Source: Nocardioides sp.
GTDB taxonomy: Bacteria > Actinomycetota > Actinomycetes > Propionibacteriales > Nocardioidaceae
DNA: 64,000 nt
Assembly: GCF_014360585.1 (NCBI RefSeq)
Contig: NZ_JACIXG010000002.1
Location: forward strand, 62,001 to 126,000
Direction: 5' to 3'
The translations under genes were made by a program, and so were the position numbers. Numbering within the stretch: position 1 is the stretch's first letter; every line of letters begins with the position of its first letter. Below the pieces are notes generated by a model. The model ran no database searches, was not told the origin of the DNA, and worked only from the letters and a program-made list of their open reading frames with translations. Positions 34,402 to 42,259 of the stretch are shown here, in pieces.

Positions 34402-35396
34402 TGGTGCTGAAGAAGGAGGACGTCGCTCACGACGTCACGATCAAGACCGACGCGGCCGGCGAGCTCACGCTGCGCTACTACGACCTCGGAGGCGACTCTG
34501 TTGGTCTCGACACGCCTTCGCCTAGCGGCTCCGGCGGCTCGACCAGCGAGGTGGCCGCTGGTCGCGCCGCGAGCGCCAGCGAGCGTGTCGAGACCAACAC
34601 GTTGCCTTTGGTGATGCTCCACGGCGGCGGTCCCGGCGCCTCGTCCTGGTCCAACTTCGGCCCCGCGCTGGAGGGCTTCGCCGCCGACTTCCGCACGATC
34701 CTGGTCGACCAGCCGGGCTTCGGCGCCTCCGACAAGCCGCCGGTGGTGGGCAACTACTACCGCTTCGCCGGCGACGCCGTGATCGCGCTCCTCGACGAGC
34801 TCGGCCTGGAGAAGGTGCACCTGCTCGGCAACTCGCTCGGCGGCGGGACGGCCATGCGGATCGCGCTGACCTACCCCGACCGGGTGGGACGGCTCGTCCT
34901 GATGGGGCCGGGCGGACTCTCGCTCAACCTCTTCCACGCCGACCCGACCGAGGGGGTCCAGCGGCTGATGGACTTCTCCGGCGACCCGACGAGGGAGGCG
35001 CTCAAGGCGTTCATCTCGACCATGGTCGTCAATCAGAAGCTGGTCACCGACGAATTGGTCGAGGAGCGCTTCGCCGATGCGACCGCGCCCGGCGCCCGCG
35101 AGGCGATGGCGTCGATGGGGTGGTCGTTCTACAACCCCGAGACCGCCGAGGACGGCATGCTGTGGCGCGAGGCGCACAGGCTCAAGCACCACACGCTGCT
35201 CACCTGGGGGCGCGAGGACCGGGTCAACCCGCTCGACGGCGCGTTCGCCGCCCTGAAGCTGATCTCCAAGGCGCAGCTGCATGTCTTCCCGCGATGTGGG
35301 CACTGGGCACAGATCGAGGCGGCCGACGAGTTCCGCGAGGTGGCGGTCTCGTTCTTGAAGCGGCACCGCGAACGTACTCCCAAGGAGAAGTCATGA
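34401..35396 (+). CDS. hsaD: HsaD, meta-cleavage product hydrolase, with an in-frame insertion
   Basis: A 331-residue alpha/beta-hydrolase starting at ATG 34401 inside the hsaA stop. The oxyanion motif is LHGGGPGASSW, the nucleophile is Ser145 in GNSLGGG, the acid is Asp in WGREDRVNPLDG and the base His in RCGHW; HsaD cleaves the C-C bond of 4,9-DSHA. Mycobacterial HsaD has 291 residues. The excess is a low-complexity Ser/Gly/Ala stretch at about residues 33-67, just before the first core strand, encoded by a palindromic repeat. The rest of the fold is intact, so the enzyme is likely active with an extra surface loop. Confidence 0.95.
   Translation: MVLKKEDVAHDVTIKTDAAGELTLRYYDLGGDSVGLDTPSPSGSGGSTSEVAAGRAASASERVETNTLPLVMLHGGGPGASSWSNFGPALEGFAADFRTILVDQPGFGASDKPPVVGNYYRFAGDAVIALLDELGLEKVHLLGNSLGGGTAMRIALTYPDRVGRLVLMGPGGLSLNLFHADPTEGVQRLMDFSGDPTREALKAFISTMVVNQKLVTDELVEERFADATAPGAREAMASMGWSFYNPETAEDGMLWREAHRLKHHTLLTWGREDRVNPLDGAFAALKLISKAQLHVFPRCGHWAQIEAADEFREVAVSFLKRHRERTPKEKS
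34499..34599. repeat. Palindromic repeat element inserted in hsaD
   Basis: The ends TGTTGGTCTCGACACG (34499-34514) and the exact complement (34584-34599) bound 101 bases. The interior shares AGCGGCTCCGGCGGCTCGACCAGCG and CGAGCGCCAGCGAGC with the copy at 49186-49330. No transposase is encoded. Confidence 0.85.
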
Positions 35397-36292
35397 CGAT
35401 CGACCTGAAGTCCATGGGCTACGTACGCGTCACCAGCACCGACCTGGAGGCGTGGCGTACGTTCGCCGGCAAGGTCCTCGGCCTGATCGAGGCCAAGGGC
35501 CCCGATCCGGAGCATCTGTACTACCGCATCGACGAGGTCTCGGCCCGACTGGTGATCGTGCCGGGGGAGAAGGACCAGCTGGACTGCGTCGGCTGGGAGG
35601 TCGCCGACCACACCGCGCTGGCGCAGGCCCGCGAGCACCTGGAGAAGTCCGGGGTCGAGGTGGAGGAGGGCACGCCTGAGGAGCTCGCCGAGCGCCGGGT
35701 GCAGGAGATGCTGCGCTTCCGCGACCCCTTCGACAACGTCTTCGAGCTCTTCCACGGCATCACGTACGAGCGGCGTCCCGCGGTCTCGCCGTACGGTCAC
35801 ACCTTTGTGACCGGCGAGCAGGGGATGGGCCACGTCGTGATCCCGGTCTCCGACGACGTCGAGGCGCTGGAGTTCTACCGGGACACGCTCGGCTTCCGGC
35901 TGCGGGACTCGATGAGCATGCCTGGCGAGTTCGCCGGCAAGGAGCCAGGCACGAAGATCTGGCTGCGCTTCCTCGGGATCAACCCGCGCCACCACTCGCT
36001 GGCGTTCCTGCCGTTCCCCAACGACTCCAAGTGCGTCCACATCATGCTCGAGGTCGACAAGCTCGACGACGTCGGCCGGGCGTTGGAGCGGGTGACGAAG
36101 CACGGCGCCAAGCTGTCGGCGACGCTGGGGCGCCACATGAACGACGAGATGGTCTCCTTCTACGTGAAGTCGCCGGGCGGCTTCGACATCGAGTTCGGCA
36201 CCGAGGGCCTGCAGGTCGACGACCAGAAGTGGGTCGCCCGGGAGTCCACCGCCGTCTCGTACTGGGGCCACGACTTCGGTGTAGGCCAGTGA
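35393..36292 (+). CDS. hsaC: HsaC, extradiol catechol dioxygenase
   Basis: A 299-residue two-domain extradiol dioxygenase starting at ATG 35393 (ATGA overlap with hsaD). The iron ligands are visible in the C-terminal domain: His147 in GMGHVVIP, His200/201 in NPRHHSLAF and Glu267 in GGFDIEFGTEG. Length matches mycobacterial HsaC (300). It opens the A-ring catechol 3,4-DHSA to give the HsaD substrate. The order hsaA-hsaD-hsaC-hsaB equals that in mycobacteria. Confidence 0.95.
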   Translation: MTIDLKSMGYVRVTSTDLEAWRTFAGKVLGLIEAKGPDPEHLYYRIDEVSARLVIVPGEKDQLDCVGWEVADHTALAQAREHLEKSGVEVEEGTPEELAERRVQEMLRFRDPFDNVFELFHGITYERRPAVSPYGHTFVTGEQGMGHVVIPVSDDVEALEFYRDTLGFRLRDSMSMPGEFAGKEPGTKIWLRFLGINPRHHSLAFLPFPNDSKCVHIMLEVDKLDDVGRALERVTKHGAKLSATLGRHMNDEMVSFYVKSPGGFDIEFGTEGLQVDDQKWVARESTAVSYWGHDFGVGQ

Positions 36293-36298
36293 TCGGGT

Positions 36299-36904
36299 AT
36301 GCGTATACAGGTGCCTGATGGGATGTCTCCCGATGCCGCCGAGAGCTGGCCGCATCCGGAGCTGATCGACTCCTTCCACGGTCGCTTCGACTTCGAGGCG
36401 CCACCGTCTCCTCCGGAGACCCCTTCCGACGCGGAGGCGGACGCCCTGTTCCGTACGGTGCTGGGCCGGTTCGCCTCCGGGGTCACCGTGATCACGGCGC
36501 AGACCGCGGAAGGACCGGTGGGGATGACGTGCCAGTCGTTCTCCTCGGTGTCGCTGCGGCCGCCGCTCATCCTGTTCGCGCCGACCAGGTCGTCGCGCGC
36601 CTGGGCGCGGATCCGCCGGGCAGGGCACTTCTCGGTCAACATCCTCGCCGCGGGTCAGGAGGCCGTCTCGAACCAGTTCGCCTCGCGGGCCGCCGACAAG
36701 TACGCCGACATCTCCTGGACCCCGTCGCCGCATCACGGCGACCCGCACCTGTCCGGTGCGGTCGGGTATCTCGACTGCGCGGTCCACTCGGTCCACGAGG
36801 AGGGCGATCACTACCTCGTCGTCGGCCGCGTCCTCGACCTGGAGGAGGGTGCCGCCACCGAGCCACTGCTCTTCTTCCGCAGCAGCTACCGCGAGCTGGG
36901 TTGA
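36299..36904 (+). CDS. hsaB: HsaB, flavin reductase partner of HsaA
   Basis: A 201-residue flavin reductase. The core carries LGRFASGVTVITAQTAEGPVGMTCQSFSSVSLRPPLILF-type sequence (written here only as its start LGRFASGVTVITA and later GMTCQSFSSVSL), then AWARIRRAGHFSVNIL and a C-terminal LLFFRSSY. It supplies reduced flavin to HsaA. The start is uncertain: ATG 36299 is first in frame, but ATG 36323 would give a length nearer the 187 residues of the mycobacterial protein. It ends the hsa operon; a repeat array follows. Confidence 0.9.
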   Translation: MRIQVPDGMSPDAAESWPHPELIDSFHGRFDFEAPPSPPETPSDAEADALFRTVLGRFASGVTVITAQTAEGPVGMTCQSFSSVSLRPPLILFAPTRSSRAWARIRRAGHFSVNILAAGQEAVSNQFASRAADKYADISWTPSPHHGDPHLSGAVGYLDCAVHSVHEEGDHYLVVGRVLDLEEGAATEPLLFFRSSYRELG

Positions 36905-36921
36905 GCCTGTCTCGACCAGAA

Positions 36922-37054
36922 GCGTGCCGAGTCGGCGCGAACTGACGAGGATCAGCGTCGAGTCGGCGCAAACTGACAAGACTCAGCGCCGAGTCGGCGC
37001 GTCATGACGAGCCGACTCGGCGGCAGTTCCGGTCAGGATGAGCCGACTCGGCGG
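36922..37054. repeat. Intergenic array of direct and inverted GCCGAGTCGGC units
   Basis: Three direct units of 31-33 bases begin at 36922, 36955 and 36986, each with CCGAGTCGGCGC or a one-base variant, the first two followed by AACTGAC. Two inverted units with GAGCCGACTCGGCGG follow at 37009 and 37040. The array fills the gap between the convergent hsaB and RpiB-like genes and could act as a bidirectional terminator. Confidence 0.8.
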
Positions 37055-37062
37055 TGGGGCGG

Positions 37063-37476
37063 TCAGGGGAGCTGGTCGAGACGGTAGATGGCCGCCGCCT
37101 CATCGGGGTCGGGGGTGGTTTCGTCGAGGAAGGCGCGGGTGACCTCGACCGCGACGTCGGGCGCGAGCCGCTTGAGGCTCATCGCCAAGACGTTGGCGTC
37201 GTTCCACAACCGGGCGTTGCGGGCGATCCACGGCTCCCAGGCGAGGGCGGCGCGGACGCCGGGGACCTTGTTGGCGGCGATCGCCGTGCCGGTGCCGGTC
37301 CAGCACATCACCACGCCGACGTCGGCTCGGCCGTCGACGACCGCTCGACCGATGCCGGCGCCGAGATCCGGCCAGGAGTCGTCGGCCACGATCTCGACCT
37401 CGCCACGCTCCTGGAGCGCGGTGAGCACGGCTCGGGTGGTCTCGTTCTCGTCATCGGCTCCGAACACGATCCGCAT
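37063..37476 (-). CDS. RpiB/LacAB-family sugar-phosphate isomerase-like protein
   Basis: A 137-residue protein from ATG 37476 (an ATG at 37500, overlapping the upstream stop, is possible). The fold signature MRIVFGADDENE, and CWTGTGTAIAANKVPGVRAAL with the family cysteine at about residue 64, identify the RpiB/LacAB family; typical RpiB reads CGTGxG, so the Trp after Cys is unusual. RpiB interconverts ribose 5-phosphate and ribulose 5-phosphate. It is the third gene of a leftward KstR-box operon, where a sugar isomerase is unexpected, so the real substrate may differ. Confidence 0.72.
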   Translation of the reverse strand: MRIVFGADDENETTRAVLTALQERGEVEIVADDSWPDLGAGIGRAVVDGRADVGVVMCWTGTGTAIAANKVPGVRAALAWEPWIARNARLWNDANVLAMSLKRLAPDVAVEVTRAFLDETTPDPDEAAAIYRLDQLP

Positions 37477-37496
37477 GTGTCCGAACCTACCGGTCC

Positions 37497-37949
37497 TCAT
37501 GTGTGCGTGGACGGTCCGTCGGGTCCGACGAGCTTCGCGCTGGGCTGGTCCTTCAGGCTGGTGGTGAGCTCCCAGGTGCGCTGGTAGCCGGTGTGGGCGA
37601 TGCGCCAGCCCTGCGGCGTACGGACGTAGCGGTCCTCGTAGAAGGCGGCGCCCTCGAGGGCGAACTCATAGGCGGGGGCGAAGACCTTGTCGTAGAGATA
37701 CCAGCGGCCGGTGGCCTCGTCGGCGTCGATCGTGATCTCGGGGTGGTGGAGATGGTGCATCGTGAGGATCTCCGCGGGCAGGTTGGTGCGCATGTAGTCC
37801 ACCAGGTCGCCGGGCGAGTTGAAGGAGAGCCCGGCGTAGTCGGCGGTGGCGTCGTCGCTGAAGCAGGTGGCGAACTCGTCCCACTGCTTGGTGTCGAGGA
37901 GGCGTACGTAGCGGTACTTGAGCTGCTCGATCTCGCGGATGTCACTCAT
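37497..37949 (-). CDS. SnoaL/NTF2-like protein
   Basis: A 150-residue alpha+beta barrel protein starting at ATG 37949, with an ATGA overlap to the gene before it. IREIEQLKYRYVRLLDTKQWDEFATCF is the typical N-terminal helix pair (shown in short by EIEQLKYRYVRLLD), followed by DDATADYAG and HHPEITIDADEATGRW. Ketosteroid isomerases, SnoaL cyclases and dehydratases share this fold. Between an F420-type oxidoreductase and an RpiB-like gene under a KstR box, a role in steroid metabolism such as isomerisation or hydration is plausible. Confidence 0.75.
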   Translation of the reverse strand: MSDIREIEQLKYRYVRLLDTKQWDEFATCFSDDATADYAGLSFNSPGDLVDYMRTNLPAEILTMHHLHHPEITIDADEATGRWYLYDKVFAPAYEFALEGAAFYEDRYVRTPQGWRIAHTGYQRTWELTTSLKDQPSAKLVGPDGPSTHT

Positions 37950-38782
37950 GAGACGACGCGCCCGGCGAGCTTGTCGAGATAGGTGAGCACGCCGGCCGGC
38001 TCGGTGTCGGGTACGCCCCAGATCAGCTCGTCGGCGACCGACCACTCGGCGAGGTCGTCGGCCGTCGGCCGCTTCGCGACGAGCACGCGGACCTCGGGCT
38101 TGCCCTCGCGTCCGGCCGCCTCCCACTCGTCCTGGAGCGTCTTCACCTTGTCGCCGATCCCGGCCTCGGTCGGTGTCGTCATCCAGCCCTCGGCGTTGCG
38201 GGCGATCCAGCGCAGGGTCTTGGGTCCGCCGCCGGCGCCGACGATCGTCGGGATGCGGCCCTGAGGTGGCTTCGGGTAGGCCCATGACGGGCCGAACGAG
38301 ACGAACTCGCCGTCGTAGGCCGCCTCCTCCTGGGTCCACAGCGCTCGCATCGCCTCGAGGTACTCCTTCAGCGCGGTGCGCTTGCGGTTGCCCGGGATGC
38401 CGTGGTCGGCGAGCTCGTCGGTGTTCCAGCCGAACCCGACCCCCAGCGATACCCGGCCGCCGGAGAGGTGGTCGAGGGTCGCGATCGTCTTGGCGAGCGT
38501 GATCGGGTCGGACTCGACCGGCAGTGCGACCGCCGTCGAGAGCCCGATCCTCGAGGTCACCGCGGCGCAGGTGCCGAGCGTGACCCAGGGGTCGAGCGTA
38601 CGCAGGTAGCGGTCGTCGGGGAGCTCGGTGCCGCCGGTGGGGTGGAGGGCGTCGCGACGCACCGGGATGTGGGTGTGCTCGGGCACGTAGAACGTGTCGA
38701 AACCACGCTCTTCGGCGGCGGAGGCTAGCTCGGCGGGCGCGATGCCGCGGTCCGAGGTGAACAGGACGATGCCGTGGCGCAT
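37946..38782 (-). CDS. LLM-class F420-dependent oxidoreductase
   Basis: A 278-residue luciferase-like (LLM) protein starting at ATG 38782. MRHGIVLFTSDRGI, GFDTFYVPEHTHIP, HLSGGRVSLGVGFGWN and PTIVGAGGGPKTLRW follow the family that uses F420 in actinobacteria. It is the first gene leftward from an exact KstR box 11 bases away. The steroid substrate is not known. Mycobacterial KstR regulons also contain F420-type LLM genes (for example Rv3520c). Confidence 0.8.
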   Translation of the reverse strand: MRHGIVLFTSDRGIAPAELASAAEERGFDTFYVPEHTHIPVRRDALHPTGGTELPDDRYLRTLDPWVTLGTCAAVTSRIGLSTAVALPVESDPITLAKTIATLDHLSGGRVSLGVGFGWNTDELADHGIPGNRKRTALKEYLEAMRALWTQEEAAYDGEFVSFGPSWAYPKPPQGRIPTIVGAGGGPKTLRWIARNAEGWMTTPTEAGIGDKVKTLQDEWEAAGREGKPEVRVLVAKRPTADDLAEWSVADELIWGVPDTEPAGVLTYLDKLAGRVVS

Positions 38783-38792
38783 GACACAACAG

Positions 38793-38806
38793 TAGAACGT
38801 GTTCTA
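38793..38806. promoter_or_regulatory. KstR operator (exact, fully palindromic)
   Basis: TAGAACGTGTTCTA fits the consensus and is nearly self-complementary. It lies 11 bases from the LLM gene start and 33 bases from the GMC oxidoreductase start, so one box controls both divergent operons. Confidence 0.88.
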
Positions 38807-38838
38807 GTCTTTGCGGAAGGGATCAACGGGAGAGAGAA

Positions 38839-40452
38839 GTGAGCATGGAAGCCGACTACATCGTCGTGGGAGCCGGGAGCGCGGGCTGCGCCACCGCCCG
38901 CAGGCTGGCCGAGAGCGGCGCCAGCGTGATCGTGATCGAGGCGGGCACCAAGGACACCGCATTCGGGATCAAGAACCTCCTCGAGCTTCCCGGCGCCGTC
39001 GCCGCGATGCTCTCCACACCGCAGCTGAAGAAGCTGGTCGACTGGGGCTACAAGTCGGTTCCGCAGAGCGCTGCGCTCGACCGGGTCATCCCGATGACCC
39101 GCGGCAAGGTGCTCGGCGGCTCGTCCTCGATCAACGGCATGCTCTGGGTGCGCGGCAACCGCCAGAACTTCGACGACTGGGCGGCCGACGGCGCGACCGG
39201 ATGGTCCTACGACGACGTGCTCCCGGCGTTCAAGCGCATGGAGGACTTCGAGGGCGGCGCGGACGAGTTCCGCGGACAGGGCGGACCGGTGAAGGTGCGC
39301 TACCAGAAGGACCTCACCCCGGCCACGCAGACCTGGCTCGACGAGGCGCCCAAACGGCTCGGCGTCAGCGCCCTGGACGACTACAACGGCAAGGAGCAGG
39401 AGGGCGTCGGTGTCGTCCAGCTGAGCGCCTCCGAGGGGCGCCGCTACTCGGCCTCCAAGGCCTACCTGCGTGAAGCGCCCCTGGACAACCTGCTGATCCT
39501 GACCAAGGCGCAGGTCACCCGGGTGCGGATCGAGGGCTCGCGCGCGACCGGCGTCGAGGTCGTCGGCGCCGACGGCGACAAGCAGACGATCCGGGCGACT
39601 CGCGAGGTCATCGTCTCGGCCGGCGTCTACGGCTCGCCGCACCTGCTGATGCTCTCCGGAATCGGTCATTCCGGCCACCTCCGCGACCACGGCATCGAGG
39701 TCCACGCGGACCTCCCGGTCGGCGACAACTTCCACGACCATCTCTTCGTGCCGGTCTCCTTCCGGATGGACTCGGCGCTGCGGCGGCCGACGCCGGCGTA
39801 CTTCGCTGCGGGCTTCGCCAAGTCGCTGCTCACCCGCAAGGGCTGGGCGGCCGGGTCGCAGTTCGAGGCCTTCGGGTTCGTACGCAGCGCGCTGGCCGGC
39901 CAGCTCCCGGACCTGCAGCTGCACGTCCTCTACTGGGTCTACCCGTTCCCGAACCAGGACGGCGAGAAGGCGATCCGGCCGCCGACGGCCAAGCCCGGCC
40001 TGTGCATCCTGCCGACGCTGATCTATCCCGAGAGCCGGGGCACCGTACGTCTGGCCAGTGCCGACCCGCTCGCGCACCCGCTGCTCGACCCCGGCTATCT
40101 CACCGCGGGCAAGGACACCGAGGTGCTCCTGGACGGGATCGCGAAGGTGCGCGAGATGATGGTCGGCCTCGGCGACAACGAGGGTGAGATCGCGCCGGGT
40201 CCGGACCATGCCGGGGACGACGCCACCCGTGAGCTGCTCCCGAACATCGTGCACAGCGTCTACCACGGCGTCGGCACCTGCCGGATGGGATCGGACGAGC
40301 GTGCGGTCGTCGACCCGTCGCTGCGGGTCAAGGGCATCGACGGCCTGCGGGTCGCCGACGCGAGCGTGATGCCCTCGATCACCGGAGGCAACACCAACGC
40401 GCCCTCGATCATGATCGGCGAGCGCGCCGCCGACCTGATCCTTGGCCTCTAG
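38839..40452 (+). CDS. GMC-family oxidoreductase
   Basis: A 537-residue GMC flavoprotein starting at GTG 38839 (GAGAGAGA upstream; ATG 38845 is the alternative). FAD motif YIVVGAGSAGCATARRLAE, the GMC signature RGKVLGGSSSINGMLWVRG, ASREVIVSAGVYGSPHLL-type second signature, catalytic His in VYHGVGTCRMG and Asn in GGNTNAPS. Such enzymes oxidise alcohols; cholesterol and related oxidases are GMC members, but this one looks closer to choline-dehydrogenase types. Downstream of a KstR box and with a second paralogue at 56471, a role in steroid alcohol oxidation is likely. Confidence 0.85.
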   Translation: MSMEADYIVVGAGSAGCATARRLAESGASVIVIEAGTKDTAFGIKNLLELPGAVAAMLSTPQLKKLVDWGYKSVPQSAALDRVIPMTRGKVLGGSSSINGMLWVRGNRQNFDDWAADGATGWSYDDVLPAFKRMEDFEGGADEFRGQGGPVKVRYQKDLTPATQTWLDEAPKRLGVSALDDYNGKEQEGVGVVQLSASEGRRYSASKAYLREAPLDNLLILTKAQVTRVRIEGSRATGVEVVGADGDKQTIRATREVIVSAGVYGSPHLLMLSGIGHSGHLRDHGIEVHADLPVGDNFHDHLFVPVSFRMDSALRRPTPAYFAAGFAKSLLTRKGWAAGSQFEAFGFVRSALAGQLPDLQLHVLYWVYPFPNQDGEKAIRPPTAKPGLCILPTLIYPESRGTVRLASADPLAHPLLDPGYLTAGKDTEVLLDGIAKVREMMVGLGDNEGEIAPGPDHAGDDATRELLPNIVHSVYHGVGTCRMGSDERAVVDPSLRVKGIDGLRVADASVMPSITGGNTNAPSIMIGERAADLILGL

Positions 40453-40455
40453 GAG

Positions 40456-41250
40456 ATGACCGTGTCCGATCTGCTGCTGAGCGAGGACCGAGACCGCGTC
40501 CGTACGCTGACCCTGAACCGTCCCGACCAGCTCAACGCCTTCAGCCAGGCGCTCTATGTGGCTCTCGCCGAGGCGCTGCGCGAGGCCGACGAAGACCCGG
40601 AGGTGGCCGTGGTGCTGCTGACCGGCACCGGGCGTGCCTTCTCGGCAGGCACCGATCTCCTCGAGATGAAGGAGACCGCCGCAGGTGGCGACGAAAGCGC
40701 CTCGCACGGGTTCATCGGCCTCGTCGACTCCCTGGCTGCGTTCTCCAAGCCGCTGGTGGTGGCGGTCAACGGGCTGGGGCTCGGCATCGGGGTGACGCTC
40801 CTCGGCTTCGCCGACCTGGTCTTCGCCTCGACGGCGGCGAGGTTCAAGACGCCGTTCACCACCCTCGGGGTCGCTCCGGAGGCGGCCTCCAGCTTCCTGT
40901 TCCCGCGCCTGATCGGGCGTCAGAATGCCGCCTGGATGCTGATGTCGGGGGAGTGGTTCAGTGCCGAGGAGGCCCACGAGATGGGGCTCGTCTGGCGGGT
41001 CACCTCGCCCGAGGAGCTGCTCGTCACCGCCTGGGACCATGCCGCCACGCTCGCCGCGCGTCCGATCAGCAGCCTGGTCGCGGTCAAGGAGACCATGACG
41101 GCGTCGCTGCGTCCCGGGATCGAGGCCGCCCGCGAGCTCGAGAACGCCAGGTTCGCCGAGCTGCTCGGCGGGCCGGCCAACATCGAGGCGCTCGTCGCCT
41201 TCGCCGAGGGTCGGGAGGCCGACTTCACCCGACTGCCACCCGGGGTCTGA
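40456..41250 (+). CDS. Enoyl-CoA hydratase/isomerase (crotonase family)
   Basis: A 264-residue crotonase-fold protein starting at ATG 40456 behind TAGGAG that overlaps the previous stop. NRPDQLNAFSQALY, AFSAGTDLLEM (oxyanion hole), and GLGIGVTLLGFADLVFAS are present. One catalytic Glu position reads as PFTTLGVAPEAASSF with Glu near residue 137; the second is less clear, so isomerase or hydratase cannot be decided. It is in the KstR-box operon with the GMC oxidoreductase, so steroid side-chain or ring beta-oxidation fits. Confidence 0.82.
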   Translation: MTVSDLLLSEDRDRVRTLTLNRPDQLNAFSQALYVALAEALREADEDPEVAVVLLTGTGRAFSAGTDLLEMKETAAGGDESASHGFIGLVDSLAAFSKPLVVAVNGLGLGIGVTLLGFADLVFASTAARFKTPFTTLGVAPEAASSFLFPRLIGRQNAAWMLMSGEWFSAEEAHEMGLVWRVTSPEELLVTAWDHAATLAARPISSLVAVKETMTASLRPGIEAARELENARFAELLGGPANIEALVAFAEGREADFTRLPPGV

Positions 41251-41255
41251 GGGGG

Positions 41256-41519
41256 TCAGCTGCTCGGCGGTGGAACGATCCGCTCGTGGCCCGGCCCGCC
41301 CGGACCGGGCTCGGCGCTGAGCATGATGTGGTCGGCGATCTCGAGCCCGGTGTCGTGCTCCCTGATCACGTCGAGCACCATGTCCCGGCGCTCTTCGGAG
41401 GCCACCTCGCCGGAGACGACCAGATGCTCGCCGCGTACCTGGAGGTGGATGCCGAGCTCGTGGGTGCGTGGATCGGTCGCGATCGCGCACTCGAGGTCTC
41501 GGGCGAGCTGTTCGTTCAT
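41256..41519 (-). CDS. BON-like domain small protein
   Basis: An 87-residue protein starting at ATG 41519, overlapping the phosphoesterase stop as ATGA. The pattern LARDLECAIATDPRT, LGIHLQVRGEHLVVSGEVAS, EERRDMVLDVI fits a single BON domain (phospholipid- or ligand-binding). No signal peptide is seen. It is the last gene of a three-gene leftward operon without a KstR box and is probably unrelated to steroid metabolism. Confidence 0.65.
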   Translation of the reverse strand: MNEQLARDLECAIATDPRTHELGIHLQVRGEHLVVSGEVASEERRDMVLDVIREHDTGLEIADHIMLSAEPGPGGPGHERIVPPPSS

Positions 41520-42259
41520 GCCGACCTCCTGGGGACGACGTCGTAGACGCGGAATGCCGCCTGGATGACGGGCTGGGCGACGTTGCGCACCGGCACTCCC
41601 GCGGGGGTGAGGCCCTTCTCGCGCCCGGCGTGGGCGTGGCCGTGGACCGCGAGGTCCACTCCCGCCTCGTCGATCGCCTCGCCGAGCCGGTAGTTGCCGA
41701 GGAAGGGCCAGATCTCCTTCGGCTCGCCGAGCAGGGTGTCGTCGACGGGAGCGAAGTGCGAGAGGGCGACGGTGACGTCCGGCGCCTCGCCGGCCAGGTC
41801 GTCGAGGGCCCGGCGCAGGACGACCGCGGTCTCGATGCCGTGACCCGTGAAGGCCTTCATCTGCGGCTCGCCGAAGTCGGCGGCGCTGCGGCCGGAGAAG
41901 CCGAGGCAGAAGCCCTTGACGCCGGCGACGCCGAGCCGGCCGGCCCTCGTCTCGATGGTGGTCGAGGTGCCCTCGAGGACGGTCATCCCGCGCTCCTCGA
42001 GCAGCTGAGCGATCTCGCGCTCTTCGCCGGAGTGGTAGTCGTGGTTGCCGAGCACGGTGAGGACGGGTACGTCGGCGGCGTCGAACTCGTCGGCGAACGC
42101 CTTCGCCTCGTCGATCGTCCCGTGCTGGGTGAGGTCACCGGCGACCAGCAGCGCGTCGGCCTCGGCGGAGATGCCCTCGAGCAGTGGTGCATATCGGCCA
42201 CGCAGGTCGTCTGCCAGATGTACGTCGCCCACCGCTGCCACGCGAATCGGCTCAGGCAT
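41516..42259 (-). CDS. Metallophosphoesterase
   Basis: A 247-residue calcineurin-like phosphoesterase. ATG 42259 has GGGGGTGAG before it, better than the GTG at 42268. Metal motifs are in order: VGDVHLAD, AGDLTQHG, LGNHDYH, SHFAPV and HGHAHAG. The substrate is unknown. It overlaps the nucleotidyltransferase gene by eight bases. Confidence 0.85.
   Translation of the reverse strand: MPEPIRVAAVGDVHLADDLRGRYAPLLEGISAEADALLVAGDLTQHGTIDEAKAFADEFDAADVPVLTVLGNHDYHSGEEREIAQLLEERGMTVLEGTSTTIETRAGRLGVAGVKGFCLGFSGRSAADFGEPQMKAFTGHGIETAVVLRRALDDLAGEAPDVTVALSHFAPVDDTLLGEPKEIWPFLGNYRLGEAIDEAGVDLAVHGHAHAGREKGLTPAGVPVRNVAQPVIQAAFRVYDVVPRRSA

Noticed and set aside
36922..37054. CRISPR array
   Set aside because: Units change orientation, spacers are not uniform and no cas genes are present.
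38725..41490. Long minus-strand frame opposite the GMC and crotonase genes
   Set aside because: Arg/Gly-rich shadow; both plus-strand proteins have complete family motifs.
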